Below are positions 51,590 through 63,400 of a stretch of 64,000 bases of DNA, one piece after another. Source of the DNA: Actinophytocola sp963826035 (GTDB lineage Bacteria > Actinomycetota > Actinomycetes > Mycobacteriales > Pseudonocardiaceae); NCBI GenBank assembly GCA_963826035.1, contig CAWGVZ010000023.1:62001-126000 (forward strand), given 5' to 3'. Each line of letters opens with the position of its first letter. The stretch's first letter is position 1. The translations under genes were made by a program, and so were the position numbers. Below the pieces are notes generated by a model. That model was not told the origin of the DNA, made no database searches, and saw nothing but the letters and a program-made list of their open reading frames with translations.

Positions 51590-54500
51590 GTGGCCGAGGT
51601 TGAGTCCCCATCCTTCGCGCAGGAACGCCTGCTGTTCCTGCATCTGCTCGATCCCGGTGATCCGGCCTACCACGTGACGGTCGCCGTGGACTTCCGGGGA
51701 CGGCTCGACATCGCGGCGCTTCGGCAGGCCACCGCGACGATCCTGGTTCGGCACGACGCTCTGCGCACCGTGTTTCGTCGAGCCGGCGGCCAACTGGGGC
51801 AGGAGTACCGGCCGCGGGGTCCGGACCTGACGCTGGTCGACCTCGCACCGCTGCCGGCGGCCAAGGCCGCGGCCGAACTCGACGGTCAGCTGACCCGGAT
51901 CGCGCGGCACCCGTTCGACCTGCTCGCCGGGCCGCCCGCGCGGTGGATCCTGCTGCGCATGGCGGCCGACCGTCATGCGCTCGTGCTCGCCACGCATCAC
52001 ATCGTCTTCGACGGCGGCTCGCTGACAATCGTGGCCCGCGAGTTGGCCGCGCTGTACGAGGCGTACCGCGCCGGACGGCCGCCAGGGCTTGCCGCGCCGC
52101 CGGTCCGGTACGCCGAAGTGGCCGCCGCCGAACGGGCCGCCGCCAACGGACACGAAGGCAAGTTGAGGTACTGGCGAGAGCGTCTCGACGGCGCACCGGC
52201 ACGGCTTGCCGTCTTCGCCCCGTCACCAGCACCGCCAGCCGACCGGCGACCGGTCACCGCACGGATCACCCTCGGCGGAGCCCAGGTCGCCCGGCTACGC
52301 GAGTTCGCCCGCCGCCGTGGCTGCACCAGCCACATGATCATGTCGGCCGGCTTCTGTTGCCTGTTGTGGCGCTACAGCGGCCAGGAGGACATCGTGATCG
52401 GCTCACCGGTCGCGACGAGGGACGAGAGCTCGCACAGTGACATCGTCGGGATGTTCGTCAACATGCTGCCGCTGCGGGTCGATCTGTCGGGCGACCCGTG
52501 CTTCGAGGACGCGGTGGCCCGCGTACGCGACGCCGTGTTCGACGGCATCGACCACCGCGCGGTGCCCTTCGAGCGTATGGTGCGAGCCCTTCGCCCGGCT
52601 CGCTCGGCGACCCTGAGCCCGCTCTTTCAGGTACAACTCGTCTACCAGCGGCTGCCGGAGACTCCCCGGTTGTCCGGACTGACCAGCGTGGCGCTGACCG
52701 TGCCGACGCTCGCCGCGAAGTACGAACTGTCGGTCACGGTGACGGAGGCCGAGCACCACATCCAGGTGGACTTCGAGGCCGATCCCGCGGTGTCCGACCG
52801 GTCGACACTGCGGATCTTCGCCGGCCACTTCGGCAACCTGCTCGACGCCGTGCTCACCGCGCCACGGCGACCGGCGCGGACACTGGCACTGTTGACGCCA
52901 CCCCAACGCCGCGACGCCGTCGCCGCCGGGACCGGGCCGACGCGGGTGCGGCCCACGGCCGCCAGCCTGCACGGGCTGATCTTGGCGCAGGCGCGCCGCA
53001 CCCCGGACGCGGTCGCGGTCGCGGCACCAGGAACCGGTGCGGGTCGCGGCCACGTGACCTACCGCGAGCTGACCAGGCGTGCCGCACGGCTGACCGGACG
53101 GCTGGCCACGCTCGGGATCGGTACCGAGGACCGGGTGGGCGTGTTGCTCGACCGGTCCGTCGCGCTGCCGGTGGCGTTGCTCGGCATCCTGGGCACCGGC
53201 GCGGCCTTCGTGCCGCTCGACCCCGACGACCCGCCGTCACGACTGGCCTGGTTGCTCACCGACGCACGCATCGGCACCGTACTGAGCTCACCCGAGTTGC
53301 GTGACCGGCTGCCCGCACAGCACGGGACCACCGTTGTCGACGTCACGGTCGACGTGGCCGAGCCGCCGCGAGCGGCGCGGATCCCGCACCCGGAGCAGGC
53401 CGCGTACGTGATGTACACGTCCGGCTCGACCGGCCGGCCGAAGGGCGTCGTCGTGCCGCACCGCGGCATCGTCAACCGGCTGCTGTGGATGCAGGAGGAG
53501 CTGGAACCCCTGGGGGGCGACGACAGGGTGCTGCACAAGACGCCGCTCACGTTCGACGTCTCGCTGTGCGAGCTGTTCTGGCCGCTCCTGGCCGGTGGGT
53601 GCGTCGTGATCGCCAGGCCTGGCGGTCACCGCGACGGCGGCTACCTCGCCGACGTCATCGGGGACGAACAGGTCAGCACCGCCTACTTCGTTCCGTCCCT
53701 GCTCACCCCGTTCCTCGCCGAACTGGATCATTCCGGCCGCCGCCTTCCGGCACTGGCCAGGGTCGTGTGCAGCGGCGAGGCACTCTCCGGCGAGTTGCGC
53801 GACCGATTCCTGCGCCGGCTGGGCGCGCGCCTGATCAACTTGTACGGACCGACCGAGGCCTCGGTGGAGGTCACCGCATGGCGGTGCGCGGCCGGCGAAC
53901 CGGTGCGCATCGGCTCGCCGATCACCAACGTCGAGGCGCACGTCCTCGACGGCGTGCTGCGGCCGTTGCCCAGCCACGTCGCCGGCGAGTTGCACCTCGG
54001 CGGCGCCGCGCTCGCCCGTGGCTATCTCGACCGCCCGGCACTCACCGCGGCGAGTTTCGTGCCCAATCCGCTCGGCGGAGCACCTGGCGCCCGGCTGTAC
54101 CGCACCGGCGACCAGGCCCGCCGCTGGCCGGACGGCACACTCACCTACCTCGGCCGGCTGGACGCACAGGTCAAGATCGCCGGCAATCGGATCGAACTGC
54201 CCGAGATCGAGGAGGCGTTCCGCACCCACCACGCGGTCGCCGACGTCGCGGTCGTGGCGCGGAACGCGCCGGCCGGTGGGTACCTCGTCGGCTACGTGGT
54301 GCCGCGCCGAGGAACGGACGTGTCGAGGGCCGAGCTGCTGGGTCATCTGCGGGGCCGGCTCCCCGCCGTCATGGTGCCCGCGACCGTCGTCATGCTCGAC
54401 GAGTTGCCCCACACGGCGAGCGGCAAGGTAGACCGCAAGGCGTTGCCGGAGCCGCCCACCGCCACGCGGGCACCGGTGGCGCAGAGCCCGCCGCGCGATC

Positions 54501-57500
54501 GCCTGGAACGGCTGGTGGCGCAGGCGTGGTGCGCGACCGTCGGGCTCGACGAGGTGGGGATACACGACAACTTCTTCGACGTCGGCGGCAACTCGTTGCT
54601 GCTGATCGATCTGCACGCACGCCTGCTCCGCGGCGTCGACAGCCGGCTCTCCGTCGGTGACCTCTTCCGGTGCCCGACGGTCGCGTCGCTCGCCGAACTG
54701 GTCCGGGCGCGACCCGAGTCGCGGGCCACCACCGGCCGCGCGGTCGACCGCGCGGCCGTCGCGGTGCGGCCGTCGCGGCGCGCGCCTCCGCCGGCCGGAC
54801 GGGCACCGCACGGGTCAGGGGAGCGCCTGATGACCGCTGACCCACCGTCCGGCGCCGTCGCGATCATCGGGATGGCTGGCCGCTTTCCCGGTGCGGACGA
54901 CGTCACGGCGCTGTGGGCCAACCTCAGCGCCGGCATCGAGTCGATCTCCCGGTTTCCGGCCGCGAACCCCGAGGTGGGGTCGGATCCACGTTTCGTGGGG
55001 GCCGAGGGCGTGCTCGACCACGTCGAGTGGTTTGACGCGTCCTTCTTCGGCTACTCGCCGCGCGAGGCGGCGATCATGGATCCGCAGCACCGGCTCGGCC
55101 TTGAGGTGGCGTGGCATGCCTTCGAGGACGCCGGCTACGACCCCGGAAGCCTCGACGGTCCCGTCGGCACGTTCTTCGGCGCCGGGCTCAGCTCGTATCT
55201 GATGCGGAACCTGATGCCCCGGCCGGATCTCGTCGAGACGGTGGGTGGATTTCGGCTACTTATCCACAACGACAAGGACTTCGCGGCGACAACGCTCGCA
55301 CACCAGCTCGGCTTGCGCGGACCGGCCATGGCGGTCGGCACCGGCTGCTCGTCCTCCCTGGTGGCGGTTCACCTGGCGTGTCAGAGCCTGCTCACCTGTG
55401 AGTCCGACCTGGCGATCGCCGGCGGCGCGTCGATCCAGGTGCCGCAACGACAGGGCTACCTCTACTCCGACGACAGCATCTACTCGCCCCACGGCCGGTG
55501 CCGTCCGTTCGACGCCGCCGCCGACGGCACCGTCGGCGGCAGTGGGGTCGCGGCGGTGGTGCTCAAGCGACTCGAGGACGCCGTCGGCGACGGCGACCGG
55601 GTGCATGCCGTGATCATCGGTTCGGCCGTCAACAACGACGGCGGTACCTCGGTCGGCTACACGGCACCGAGCGTGGACGGCCAACTCGCGGTGATCGCGG
55701 AAGCGCTGACGATCTCCGGAGTACCGGCGGACTCGATCGGCTACCTCGAGGCACACGGCACCGGCACGCCGCTGGGCGATGTCATCGAGATCGAGGCGGC
55801 GACCAAGGCGTTCCGGATGTTCACCGACCGGTCCGAGTTCTGCGCCATCGGCTCGGTGAAGGCGAACCTCGGACACCTGGACGTGGCGGCCGGGGTGACC
55901 GGCTTGATCAAGGCCGCCCTCGCCGTCAAGCACGGGCTGATCGCGCCGCAGCCGAACTTCACCACCCTCAACCCACGTATCGCCTTCGCCGAGACACCGT
56001 TCCACGTCAACACGGACGCCGTGCGATGGCGTACGGACGGCACACCCCGCCGGGCCGGGGTCAGCTCCTTCGGCATCGGCGGCACGAACGCCCACCTGAT
56101 CGTCGAGGAGGCGGTGTCGCCGACGGTGGCACCGGCCGAGCGGTCGTGGCAGGTGGTGGCCGTGTCGGCGCGGTCGGCGGCGGCACTCGCGGACGCGTCG
56201 GCGGCGGTCGCCGGACGGCTCTCCGACGCGCGGCCAGGCGAACTCGCCGAGGTGGCCGCCACGCTGACCACTCGCCGCGCCTTCCCGTACCGGCGCGCGG
56301 TGGTCTGTCGCGACCCCGAGGACGCGATCACCAGCCTCCGCGCACCGGCCACGGATGTTGGCGTGGACGGCTCTGTCGGCAGGGCCCGGCCGGTGGTCTT
56401 CATGTTTCCCGGGCAGGGCGCCCAGCACGCCGGGATGGCGGCCGAGCTGTATCGCGATGAGCCCGCGTTCGCCGCGCACGTCGACGAGTGCGCCAAGCTG
56501 CTTGCCCAGGATGGCGTCGAGGTGCTCGCCGGCATCGGACGGCCGGACGGCGTGGTGCTGGAGCAGGCGGCCTTGTTCGTCGTCGAGTACGCCCTCGCGC
56601 GGACGTTGATCGGGTGGGGCGTCGAGCCGGCCGCGATGATCGGCCACAGCCTCGGGGAGTACACCGCCGCGACTGTCGCCGGCGCGCTCCCACTGGCCGG
56701 CGCGCTGCGGTTGGTCGTGGGCCGGGCGCGCCTGCTCGAAGCCACGCCACTCGGTGGCATGCTTGCTGTGCGGTTGACCGAGGACGAACTGCTTACCTTG
56801 CTGGGTAACGGGAATCCCGGCGCCGTCTCGATCGCGGCGGTCAACGCACCCGAGTCATGCGTGCTCTCCGGGCCGGTCGCGGACCTGGACCGGGTCGATG
56901 CGGCGCTGCGCCGGCTCGACGTCACGACCCGGCGACTGCCCAGTGCGGTCGCGTTCCATTCACCGGCAGTGGAACCCGCGCTCGCCGGCCTGGCCACTCT
57001 GGCCGCCCAGGTCGACGCCGAACCGGTTCGGCTGCCGTGGGTGTCCACCCTCACCGGGGACTGGGTGCCTGCCGGCACGGTGGTCGAACCGGCCCACTGG
57101 GTAGCGCACCTACGGCAGCCCGTGCGGTTCGACATCAGCCTTCGCCGGTTGCTTGCCGACGACTTTGCCGCCGACGCGGTGTTGCTCGAGGTGGGGCCCG
57201 CCACGACGCTGAGCTCGATCGTCCGTCGCCATCCCCGACGCGAAGCGCGCCACGTCGTCCTTTCCTGCCAGGCCCACCCGGCCAGCCGCGAATCGCAGCA
57301 GGTGGCTTTGCTCACCGCGGTGGTGCGGGCGTGGACGGCCGGCTGCGCCGTCGATCTGGCGACGGTGGTGTCGGCACGGCGGGTGCGGCGTGCGGACTGT
57401 CCACTGTATCCATTCCAGCGCGAGCGGCACTGGATCGACCCGATCGACCCACCCGGGGCATCGGATTCGCTGCTGCCGTGGCTGCGGGAGCGGCACGCCC

Positions 57501-60499
57501 GGTTGGTCGAGGAGCATCCGGTGCGGGGCATGGCGAGCTATCCGGGGCTCCGGGCGCGCCTCGACGAGCTGTGCGCCGCCATCGCCCTGCGGTACCTGTC
57601 CGCCGGGGTGCCCGATGCGACGGTCGAGCCGGCCGGCGCCAGCCTCGACGTGGCCGACATTCGGCGCCGGTTGCGGGTGCGCCCGGAGTACACGCCGTTG
57701 CTCGACTACCTCATCGACGTCCTCGCCGAGGACGGCGTGCTGGTCCGGCGGGGCGACACGGTCGCCTTCCTGGCCCATACCCACCCGGCCGATCCCGAGT
57801 CGGTCGCTGTCGGGCTGAAGCGCGATCACCCGGAGTTCGCCGGTCTGGTCGACCTGCTGAGGCACTGCGGGGCGCACTACGAATCGGCGCTTGCCGATCG
57901 CGGTGCCGGCCGCGCGGTGCTCTATCCGGACGGCGAGGGGGACCTGCTGCGCCGAACCCTCGGCGAGGACACCGTGGAGTTCAGCGTCACCGGCCGGCTG
58001 GTCCGCCTGGCGGCCGAACTGGTCGGGCGGCGAGCGGGGGGTTCGCGTCCGCTGCGAATCCTGGAGGTCGGGGCCGGTGGGGGACGCCTCACCTGGGCGG
58101 TCGCCGAGGCGATCCGGGGCACGCCGGCCGAGTTCGTGGTCACCGACATCGGCCGGGCGTTCGTGGGCCACCTGGACGACGAGGCGAGCCGGCGCGGCCG
58201 CACCATCCGCACCGCGCTGCTGGACATCTGCGGCGATCCCGCCGGGCAGGGCTTCGCCGGCAACTCGTTCGACATGATCCTCGGGCTCGACGTGGTGCAC
58301 GCGACGCCGGACGTGGCGGGCGCACTCACGAACCTGCACGGGTTGCTCGTGCCGGGCGGCACGCTCGCGTTGATCGAGACGATCGCGGGGGACCGGTGGC
58401 TGAACCTCGTGTGGGGCCTGACCGAGGAGTGGTGGCGCGGCGCCGACGGGCGGACACCGCTGTTGCGACCGGAGCAGTGGCGCTCCGCCGTCGCGGCCGC
58501 CGGCCTGATCGATCCGGTCGTGCTACCCGACGGTGGCGATACCGGCGACGCCGTCATCGTGCTCGCGCACGCCGCCGCGCCCGAAGCACCGCTGATCACG
58601 GACGACCTGGTGAAACGACCCGACCTAGCCGACTGGGCGTACCTACCCGGGTGGCGGCGGGCCGCGCCGGTGACCTCGGGGGGAGCGCTTCCGCGCGGGT
58701 CCGTCGCGCTGGTCTTCACCGCCGGCCCGGTCGGCGACGCGGTCGCCGCCCGGCTTCGCGGCCACGACCTGCGGGTACTGACCGTACGGCCCGGCCAGGA
58801 GACGGTGTTGGACACCGGCAACGAGTGGACCGTCCACACCGCCCGGGCCGGGGACTACCAGCGGTTGGTCGACCGGGTCACCGCCGAGTACGGGCCGATC
58901 GCGGTGATCGTCCACGCGTGGAACACCGGTCCCATGCCGGCCGGCGACCGGCTCGACCGGCTCGACGAGACCCAGCGGCTCGGCATGTTCAGCCTGCTCT
59001 CGCTGACGAAGGCGCTGTCGGAGCGCTCGGCGGGGCCCACCCGGCTGATGGCGGTCACCGCCGAGGCGCAGGAGGTGCTCGGCGGTGAGCTGCGGGTGCC
59101 GGAGCGCAGCACCGTGCACGCCACCGTGAAGGTGATTCCGCGGGAGTACCCGCAATTCGAGTGCACCAGCGTCGACGTGCCGGTCGACGCCGAGCCCGAC
59201 CAGCTGGCCGATCGGCTGGTGGCCGAGCTGTTCACCCCCGCCGGCGACCTGGTGGTCGCCTACCGGGGGTTGGCGCGCTGGCTGCCGTCCTTCACACCCT
59301 GGCGGCTGGCCCCCGCACCGGCGGCACCGGCCCGCCCCCGACCCGGTGGGGTATATCTGGTGTGCGGCGGTCTGGGCGGCATCGGGTTGAGCCTCGGCGA
59401 GGCACTGGCCCGGTTGCCGGCGGCGGTCGTGCTGACCGGGAGAAGCTCCTTCCCGGCTCGCGAGGAGTGGGACCGCTGGCTGGCCGGCCACCCCCCCGAC
59501 GATGCGACCAGCGCGACGATCCGGCGGCTGCGCGACGCCGAGGAGCGCGGCGGTCAGATCGTCGTGGCGGCGGCGGACGTGACGAGCCTGCCGGCAATGC
59601 GTGCCGTGGTCGAGCGCGTGGTGCGCCGGTTCGGCGCGGTCACCGGCGTGATCCACGCGGCCGGAGTCCCGGACACCGCCGGGGTCATTCACCGCCGGCG
59701 CGTCGAGGACACGTGGGAGGCCGTCACGGCCAAGGTGCGCGGCGCGTTCGTGCTGGAGGACGCACTGCGTGGCCAGCCTCTGGAGTTCGCCGTCTACTGC
59801 TCGTCGATCGGTGCGGTGCTGCACAAGCTGAAGTTCGGCGAGGTCGGCTACGTCGCGGGCAACGAGTTCCTCAACGCCTACGCGTGCTACCGCGCGGCCG
59901 GTGGCGACCCGGCGGTCGCCATCGCGTGGACCGACTGGCTCGAGGCCGGCATGTGGTCGGACGCGCGCAGGCGGCTGGCGGAGCGGTACGCGCGACCCGC
60001 CGCGACGAGCGGCCCGCGGCCCACCGACGACCTGTTGCGCGGGTTGACCACGGCGGAGGGTGTCGAGGTGTTCCGCCGGGTCCTCGCGAACCCGGCGGCG
60101 CCGAACATCGTGATCTCCACGCAGGACCTCGATGAGCTCATCGCGAGACATGACGCGTTCACCCACGCGGACCACGTGCGGGTGCTGGACACCATGCGGC
60201 TCACCGCGGGCTCGCGGCCCCGGCCCGAGGGCGGCCCGGCATACCTGGCGCCACGCACCGACACCGAGCGGGCCGCGGTCGCGATCTGGGAGTCGCTGCT
60301 CGGCGTCGACGGCATCGGGGTCGACGACGACTTCTTCGCACTCGGGGGTGACTCGCTGATCGCGTTGCGCTTCCTGGCGAGGCTCCGTGCGGAACTCGGC
60401 GTGGAGCGCACGGTCGCCGACATGTTCCAGATGCCCACGGTCGCCGGGCTGCTCGGCGACCCGGCGGACGAGACGGCCGTCGACGAGGTGGTGCTGTGA
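51590..60499 (+). CDS. Hybrid NRPS-PKS, C-A-T-KS-AT-cMT-KR-T
   Basis: This synthase has about 2,969 residues. C (1-430) has THHIVFDGGS. A (about 470-955) has MYTSGSTGRPKG and ASGKVDRKAL, with pocket D-V-C-Y-V-S-L-V-E-(K), unassigned with a faint Ser-like pattern. T carries VGGNSL near 997. KS (about 1085-1510) has GTGCSSSL, EAHGTGTP and KANLGHLD. AT has GHSLGEYTA and VAFHS, which favours malonyl-CoA. The C-methyltransferase has ILEVGAGGGRLT near 2156. KR has CGGLGGIG and an intact Ser/Tyr pair (YCSSIG, GYVAGNEF). The last T has GGDSL near 2919. It would make a beta-hydroxy-alpha-methyl-gamma-amino acid. GTG 51590 follows AGAGGAG; the longer TTG start at 51560 is less likely. Confidence 0.93.
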   Translation: MAEVESPSFAQERLLFLHLLDPGDPAYHVTVAVDFRGRLDIAALRQATATILVRHDALRTVFRRAGGQLGQEYRPRGPDLTLVDLAPLPAAKAAAELDGQLTRIARHPFDLLAGPPARWILLRMAADRHALVLATHHIVFDGGSLTIVARELAALYEAYRAGRPPGLAAPPVRYAEVAAAERAAANGHEGKLRYWRERLDGAPARLAVFAPSPAPPADRRPVTARITLGGAQVARLREFARRRGCTSHMIMSAGFCCLLWRYSGQEDIVIGSPVATRDESSHSDIVGMFVNMLPLRVDLSGDPCFEDAVARVRDAVFDGIDHRAVPFERMVRALRPARSATLSPLFQVQLVYQRLPETPRLSGLTSVALTVPTLAAKYELSVTVTEAEHHIQVDFEADPAVSDRSTLRIFAGHFGNLLDAVLTAPRRPARTLALLTPPQRRDAVAAGTGPTRVRPTAASLHGLILAQARRTPDAVAVAAPGTGAGRGHVTYRELTRRAARLTGRLATLGIGTEDRVGVLLDRSVALPVALLGILGTGAAFVPLDPDDPPSRLAWLLTDARIGTVLSSPELRDRLPAQHGTTVVDVTVDVAEPPRAARIPHPEQAAYVMYTSGSTGRPKGVVVPHRGIVNRLLWMQEELEPLGGDDRVLHKTPLTFDVSLCELFWPLLAGGCVVIARPGGHRDGGYLADVIGDEQVSTAYFVPSLLTPFLAELDHSGRRLPALARVVCSGEALSGELRDRFLRRLGARLINLYGPTEASVEVTAWRCAAGEPVRIGSPITNVEAHVLDGVLRPLPSHVAGELHLGGAALARGYLDRPALTAASFVPNPLGGAPGARLYRTGDQARRWPDGTLTYLGRLDAQVKIAGNRIELPEIEEAFRTHHAVADVAVVARNAPAGGYLVGYVVPRRGTDVSRAELLGHLRGRLPAVMVPATVVMLDELPHTASGKVDRKALPEPPTATRAPVAQSPPRDRLERLVAQAWCATVGLDEVGIHDNFFDVGGNSLLLIDLHARLLRGVDSRLSVGDLFRCPTVASLAELVRARPESRATTGRAVDRAAVAVRPSRRAPPPAGRAPHGSGERLMTADPPSGAVAIIGMAGRFPGADDVTALWANLSAGIESISRFPAANPEVGSDPRFVGAEGVLDHVEWFDASFFGYSPREAAIMDPQHRLGLEVAWHAFEDAGYDPGSLDGPVGTFFGAGLSSYLMRNLMPRPDLVETVGGFRLLIHNDKDFAATTLAHQLGLRGPAMAVGTGCSSSLVAVHLACQSLLTCESDLAIAGGASIQVPQRQGYLYSDDSIYSPHGRCRPFDAAADGTVGGSGVAAVVLKRLEDAVGDGDRVHAVIIGSAVNNDGGTSVGYTAPSVDGQLAVIAEALTISGVPADSIGYLEAHGTGTPLGDVIEIEAATKAFRMFTDRSEFCAIGSVKANLGHLDVAAGVTGLIKAALAVKHGLIAPQPNFTTLNPRIAFAETPFHVNTDAVRWRTDGTPRRAGVSSFGIGGTNAHLIVEEAVSPTVAPAERSWQVVAVSARSAAALADASAAVAGRLSDARPGELAEVAATLTTRRAFPYRRAVVCRDPEDAITSLRAPATDVGVDGSVGRARPVVFMFPGQGAQHAGMAAELYRDEPAFAAHVDECAKLLAQDGVEVLAGIGRPDGVVLEQAALFVVEYALARTLIGWGVEPAAMIGHSLGEYTAATVAGALPLAGALRLVVGRARLLEATPLGGMLAVRLTEDELLTLLGNGNPGAVSIAAVNAPESCVLSGPVADLDRVDAALRRLDVTTRRLPSAVAFHSPAVEPALAGLATLAAQVDAEPVRLPWVSTLTGDWVPAGTVVEPAHWVAHLRQPVRFDISLRRLLADDFAADAVLLEVGPATTLSSIVRRHPRREARHVVLSCQAHPASRESQQVALLTAVVRAWTAGCAVDLATVVSARRVRRADCPLYPFQRERHWIDPIDPPGASDSLLPWLRERHARLVEEHPVRGMASYPGLRARLDELCAAIALRYLSAGVPDATVEPAGASLDVADIRRRLRVRPEYTPLLDYLIDVLAEDGVLVRRGDTVAFLAHTHPADPESVAVGLKRDHPEFAGLVDLLRHCGAHYESALADRGAGRAVLYPDGEGDLLRRTLGEDTVEFSVTGRLVRLAAELVGRRAGGSRPLRILEVGAGGGRLTWAVAEAIRGTPAEFVVTDIGRAFVGHLDDEASRRGRTIRTALLDICGDPAGQGFAGNSFDMILGLDVVHATPDVAGALTNLHGLLVPGGTLALIETIAGDRWLNLVWGLTEEWWRGADGRTPLLRPEQWRSAVAAAGLIDPVVLPDGGDTGDAVIVLAHAAAPEAPLITDDLVKRPDLADWAYLPGWRRAAPVTSGGALPRGSVALVFTAGPVGDAVAARLRGHDLRVLTVRPGQETVLDTGNEWTVHTARAGDYQRLVDRVTAEYGPIAVIVHAWNTGPMPAGDRLDRLDETQRLGMFSLLSLTKALSERSAGPTRLMAVTAEAQEVLGGELRVPERSTVHATVKVIPREYPQFECTSVDVPVDAEPDQLADRLVAELFTPAGDLVVAYRGLARWLPSFTPWRLAPAPAAPARPRPGGVYLVCGGLGGIGLSLGEALARLPAAVVLTGRSSFPAREEWDRWLAGHPPDDATSATIRRLRDAEERGGQIVVAAADVTSLPAMRAVVERVVRRFGAVTGVIHAAGVPDTAGVIHRRRVEDTWEAVTAKVRGAFVLEDALRGQPLEFAVYCSSIGAVLHKLKFGEVGYVAGNEFLNAYACYRAAGGDPAVAIAWTDWLEAGMWSDARRRLAERYARPAATSGPRPTDDLLRGLTTAEGVEVFRRVLANPAAPNIVISTQDLDELIARHDAFTHADHVRVLDTMRLTAGSRPRPEGGPAYLAPRTDTERAAVAIWESLLGVDGIGVDDDFFALGGDSLIALRFLARLRAELGVERTVADMFQMPTVAGLLGDPADETAVDEVVL

Positions 60500-63400
60500 G
60501 TACCGCGGACTTCCTCACCGACCTCGAACGTCGCCAGGTCACGGTGCGGGTGATCGGCGACCGCCTGCACTGCGCCGCGCCGGACGGCGTGCTCACCGCC
60601 GAGGTCGTCGAGCGAATTCGGGAACGCAAGCCCGAGATCCTGCGTCACCTGCGGGACCGGAACGGGATCCCCTCCGCGGACCGGTCCGGCCCGCTGCCGC
60701 TGTCGTTCGCCCAGGAACGCATGTGGTTGTCCGCCCACCTCGACGCCGACGACTCGGCCTACCACCTGCCACTCGCCGTCCGGCTCGACGGGCCACTCAC
60801 GGTGGGCGCGCTCGACCAGGCCCTCGCCGAGATCGTCCGCCGGCACGAGATCCTGCGCACGAGGTACCCGGTTCGGCGCGGCCGGCCGTGCCAGGAGATC
60901 GGCCCGCCCGCGGCGGCGCTCCCCGTCGTCGACCTGTCCGGGCTGCCGCCCGCGGTGCGCGAGTCCGCGGCGCTCGGGCTCACCGAGCGCGAGGCGCGCC
61001 GGCCGTTCGACCTCGCCACCGGGCCCGTGCAGCGCACCACGGTGCTGCGCTGCGGCCCGATCACGCACCGGCTGCTGCTGACCCGTCACCACATCGCGAG
61101 CGACGGCTGGTCCCTCGGTGTGCTCGGCACCGAGCTGAGCACGCTGTACGGCGCGTTCCTCGCCGGCACGCCGTCGCCGTTGCCGCCCCTGCCGCTCCAG
61201 TTCGCCGACTTCGCGCTGTGGCAACGAGACTGGCAGCGGCGCGCCGACGGCGCGGAACCACGACTCGACGTGTTGGCGGGACTGCTCGACGGGGCGTCGC
61301 CGGACATCGGCCTCGTCGGCGACCCCGTAAGTGATGGCACACCCCCGCCCGTCGGCACGATGCGGCGCACGATCGACGCCGGCCTCACCGAGCGCCTCGG
61401 CCGGACCGCTCGGGACGCCGGCTCGACCGTGTACACCACACTGCTCGCCGCCCTTGCCGTGGTGGTCGCCGCGGCGGCCGGCCGGGAGAAGGTCATCGTC
61501 GGCAGTCCGGCCGCCGGCCGGCCACGTCCGGAGCTCGAGCCGCTGGTCGGCGCCTTCGCCACGATGCTGCCGGTGGTCGTGGACACCACCGGTGACCCGA
61601 CGTTCCGCGATGTCCTGCGCCGCGTGCACCGGGTGGTGGTCGCCGCGCTCGACGTCCAGGACGCGCTCCCGGACACGCGCGTCGGCCGGCCGCGCACCAG
61701 GCGCGGCTCGTCACCGTTCACCCTGGTCCTCACCTACCAGAACACCCCGTCGGCGGGCCTCGTCCTGCCGGGGCTCACCGCGGTGACCGAGGGACCGGTG
61801 GCGGTCGCCCCGAAGTTCCCGCTCACCGTCACGGCAACCGCCGCCGATGGCGCGCACGACCTACTCGTCGAGTTCGACGGCCGGCGCGTCCATCCGGCGG
61901 TGGTCGCCGCGCTGGTCGACCGGTTCATCGACTTCCTCGAACTCGCCGCCGACCGCTCGGACGACCGGTGCGCCGCGCTCGTCCGAGAGGTGGCGGGCCG
62001 CACTCTCGAGTTCGCGCCGCCCACGCAAGAGGTCGAGGGCACCACCCTCGCGGCCGCGTTCACCGCCGCCGCCGCCCGCAACCCCGACGCCATCGCGCTC
62101 AGCGGTGGTGGGGCGCAGGTGACCTATCGCGCGCTGCGCCGCGCCGCCCGGCGGCTCGCTCGCCGGCTGACGGGCCGCGGGGTGCCGGCGGACGGCCTGG
62201 TCGGCGTCTGCGTCGAGCCCTCGTTCGACACGGTCGCGGCGATCGTGGCGTGCACCTTGGCCGGCGCGGCCTACCTGCCGCTGGATCCCGACGACCCGCC
62301 GGCCCGGCACGAGGCCGTCATCGCCGACGCCGGGATCTCGGCGCTCGTCACGAGCAGCGGCCTCGCCGACCGGTTCGAGTGGTACGACGGGCCGACGTTG
62401 CTGGTGGACGAGGCCTGGCGCGCCGGGCGTGTGCCCGAGAAGTCGACGCCTGCGCCGACGCCGACCTGCCTGCCCGACCAGCTCGCCTACGTCATCTACA
62501 CCTCCGGCTCGACGGGCGCACCGAAAGGCGTCATGGTGAGCCACCGCAACGTGTGCGGCCTGTTCGCCGCGGCCGGCACCGTCCACGACTTCACGGGCGA
62601 CGACGTGTGGACGCTCGCGCACTCCACCGCCTTCGACTTCTCCGTCTGGGAAATGTGGGGCGCGTTGCTCCACGGCGCGCGTCTGGTCGTGCTGCCGAGG
62701 GCCGTGGTGCTCGACCCGGCGGAGCTCTGGCGCACCGTTGTCGCCGAGCAGGTGACGGTGTTCAGTTCGACGCCGGGCGCGTTCGAGCAGCTTGCAGGGG
62801 CCGCGGTCGACGCACCGGCCGGGGCGCTGCGTGCCGTCGTGCTCGGCGGCGACCGCTGCGACACCGCCCGGCTGCGGTCCTGGCTCGACAGGTTCGGCGC
62901 CGAGCGGCCCCGGCTGGTCAACATGTACGGCATCACGGAGACCACGGTCCATGTCACCCACCACCGGCTGACTCCGGCCGATCTGTCCGGCGGTGCGGAC
63001 AGCCCGGTCGGCCGGCCCCTGCCCGGCGTCCGCGCCCACGTCGTGGACACGCACGGCGCCCCGGTGCCGGTCGGCGGGCAGGGCGAGCTGCTGGTGGGTG
63101 GCCCGGGGGTCGCCCGCGGCTACCTTCGCCGGCCGGCCCTCACGGCGGACCGGTTCCGTCCCGACGACCTCGGCGGTGCGCCCGGTGCCCGGCTCTACTC
63201 GACGGGAGATCTCCTGCGGGTGTCGCCCGATGGCGGGCTCGGCCACCTGGGCCGGCTGGATCGCCAGGTCAAGCTGCGTGGCTATCGGATCGAGCCCGGC
63301 GAGGTCGAATCGGTCCTCGCCGGCCACCCGGACCTGGGCGCCGCCGCGGTGACCGTGCGGCAGGACGGCGAGCGGTCCTACCTCGCCGGGTATGTGGTCG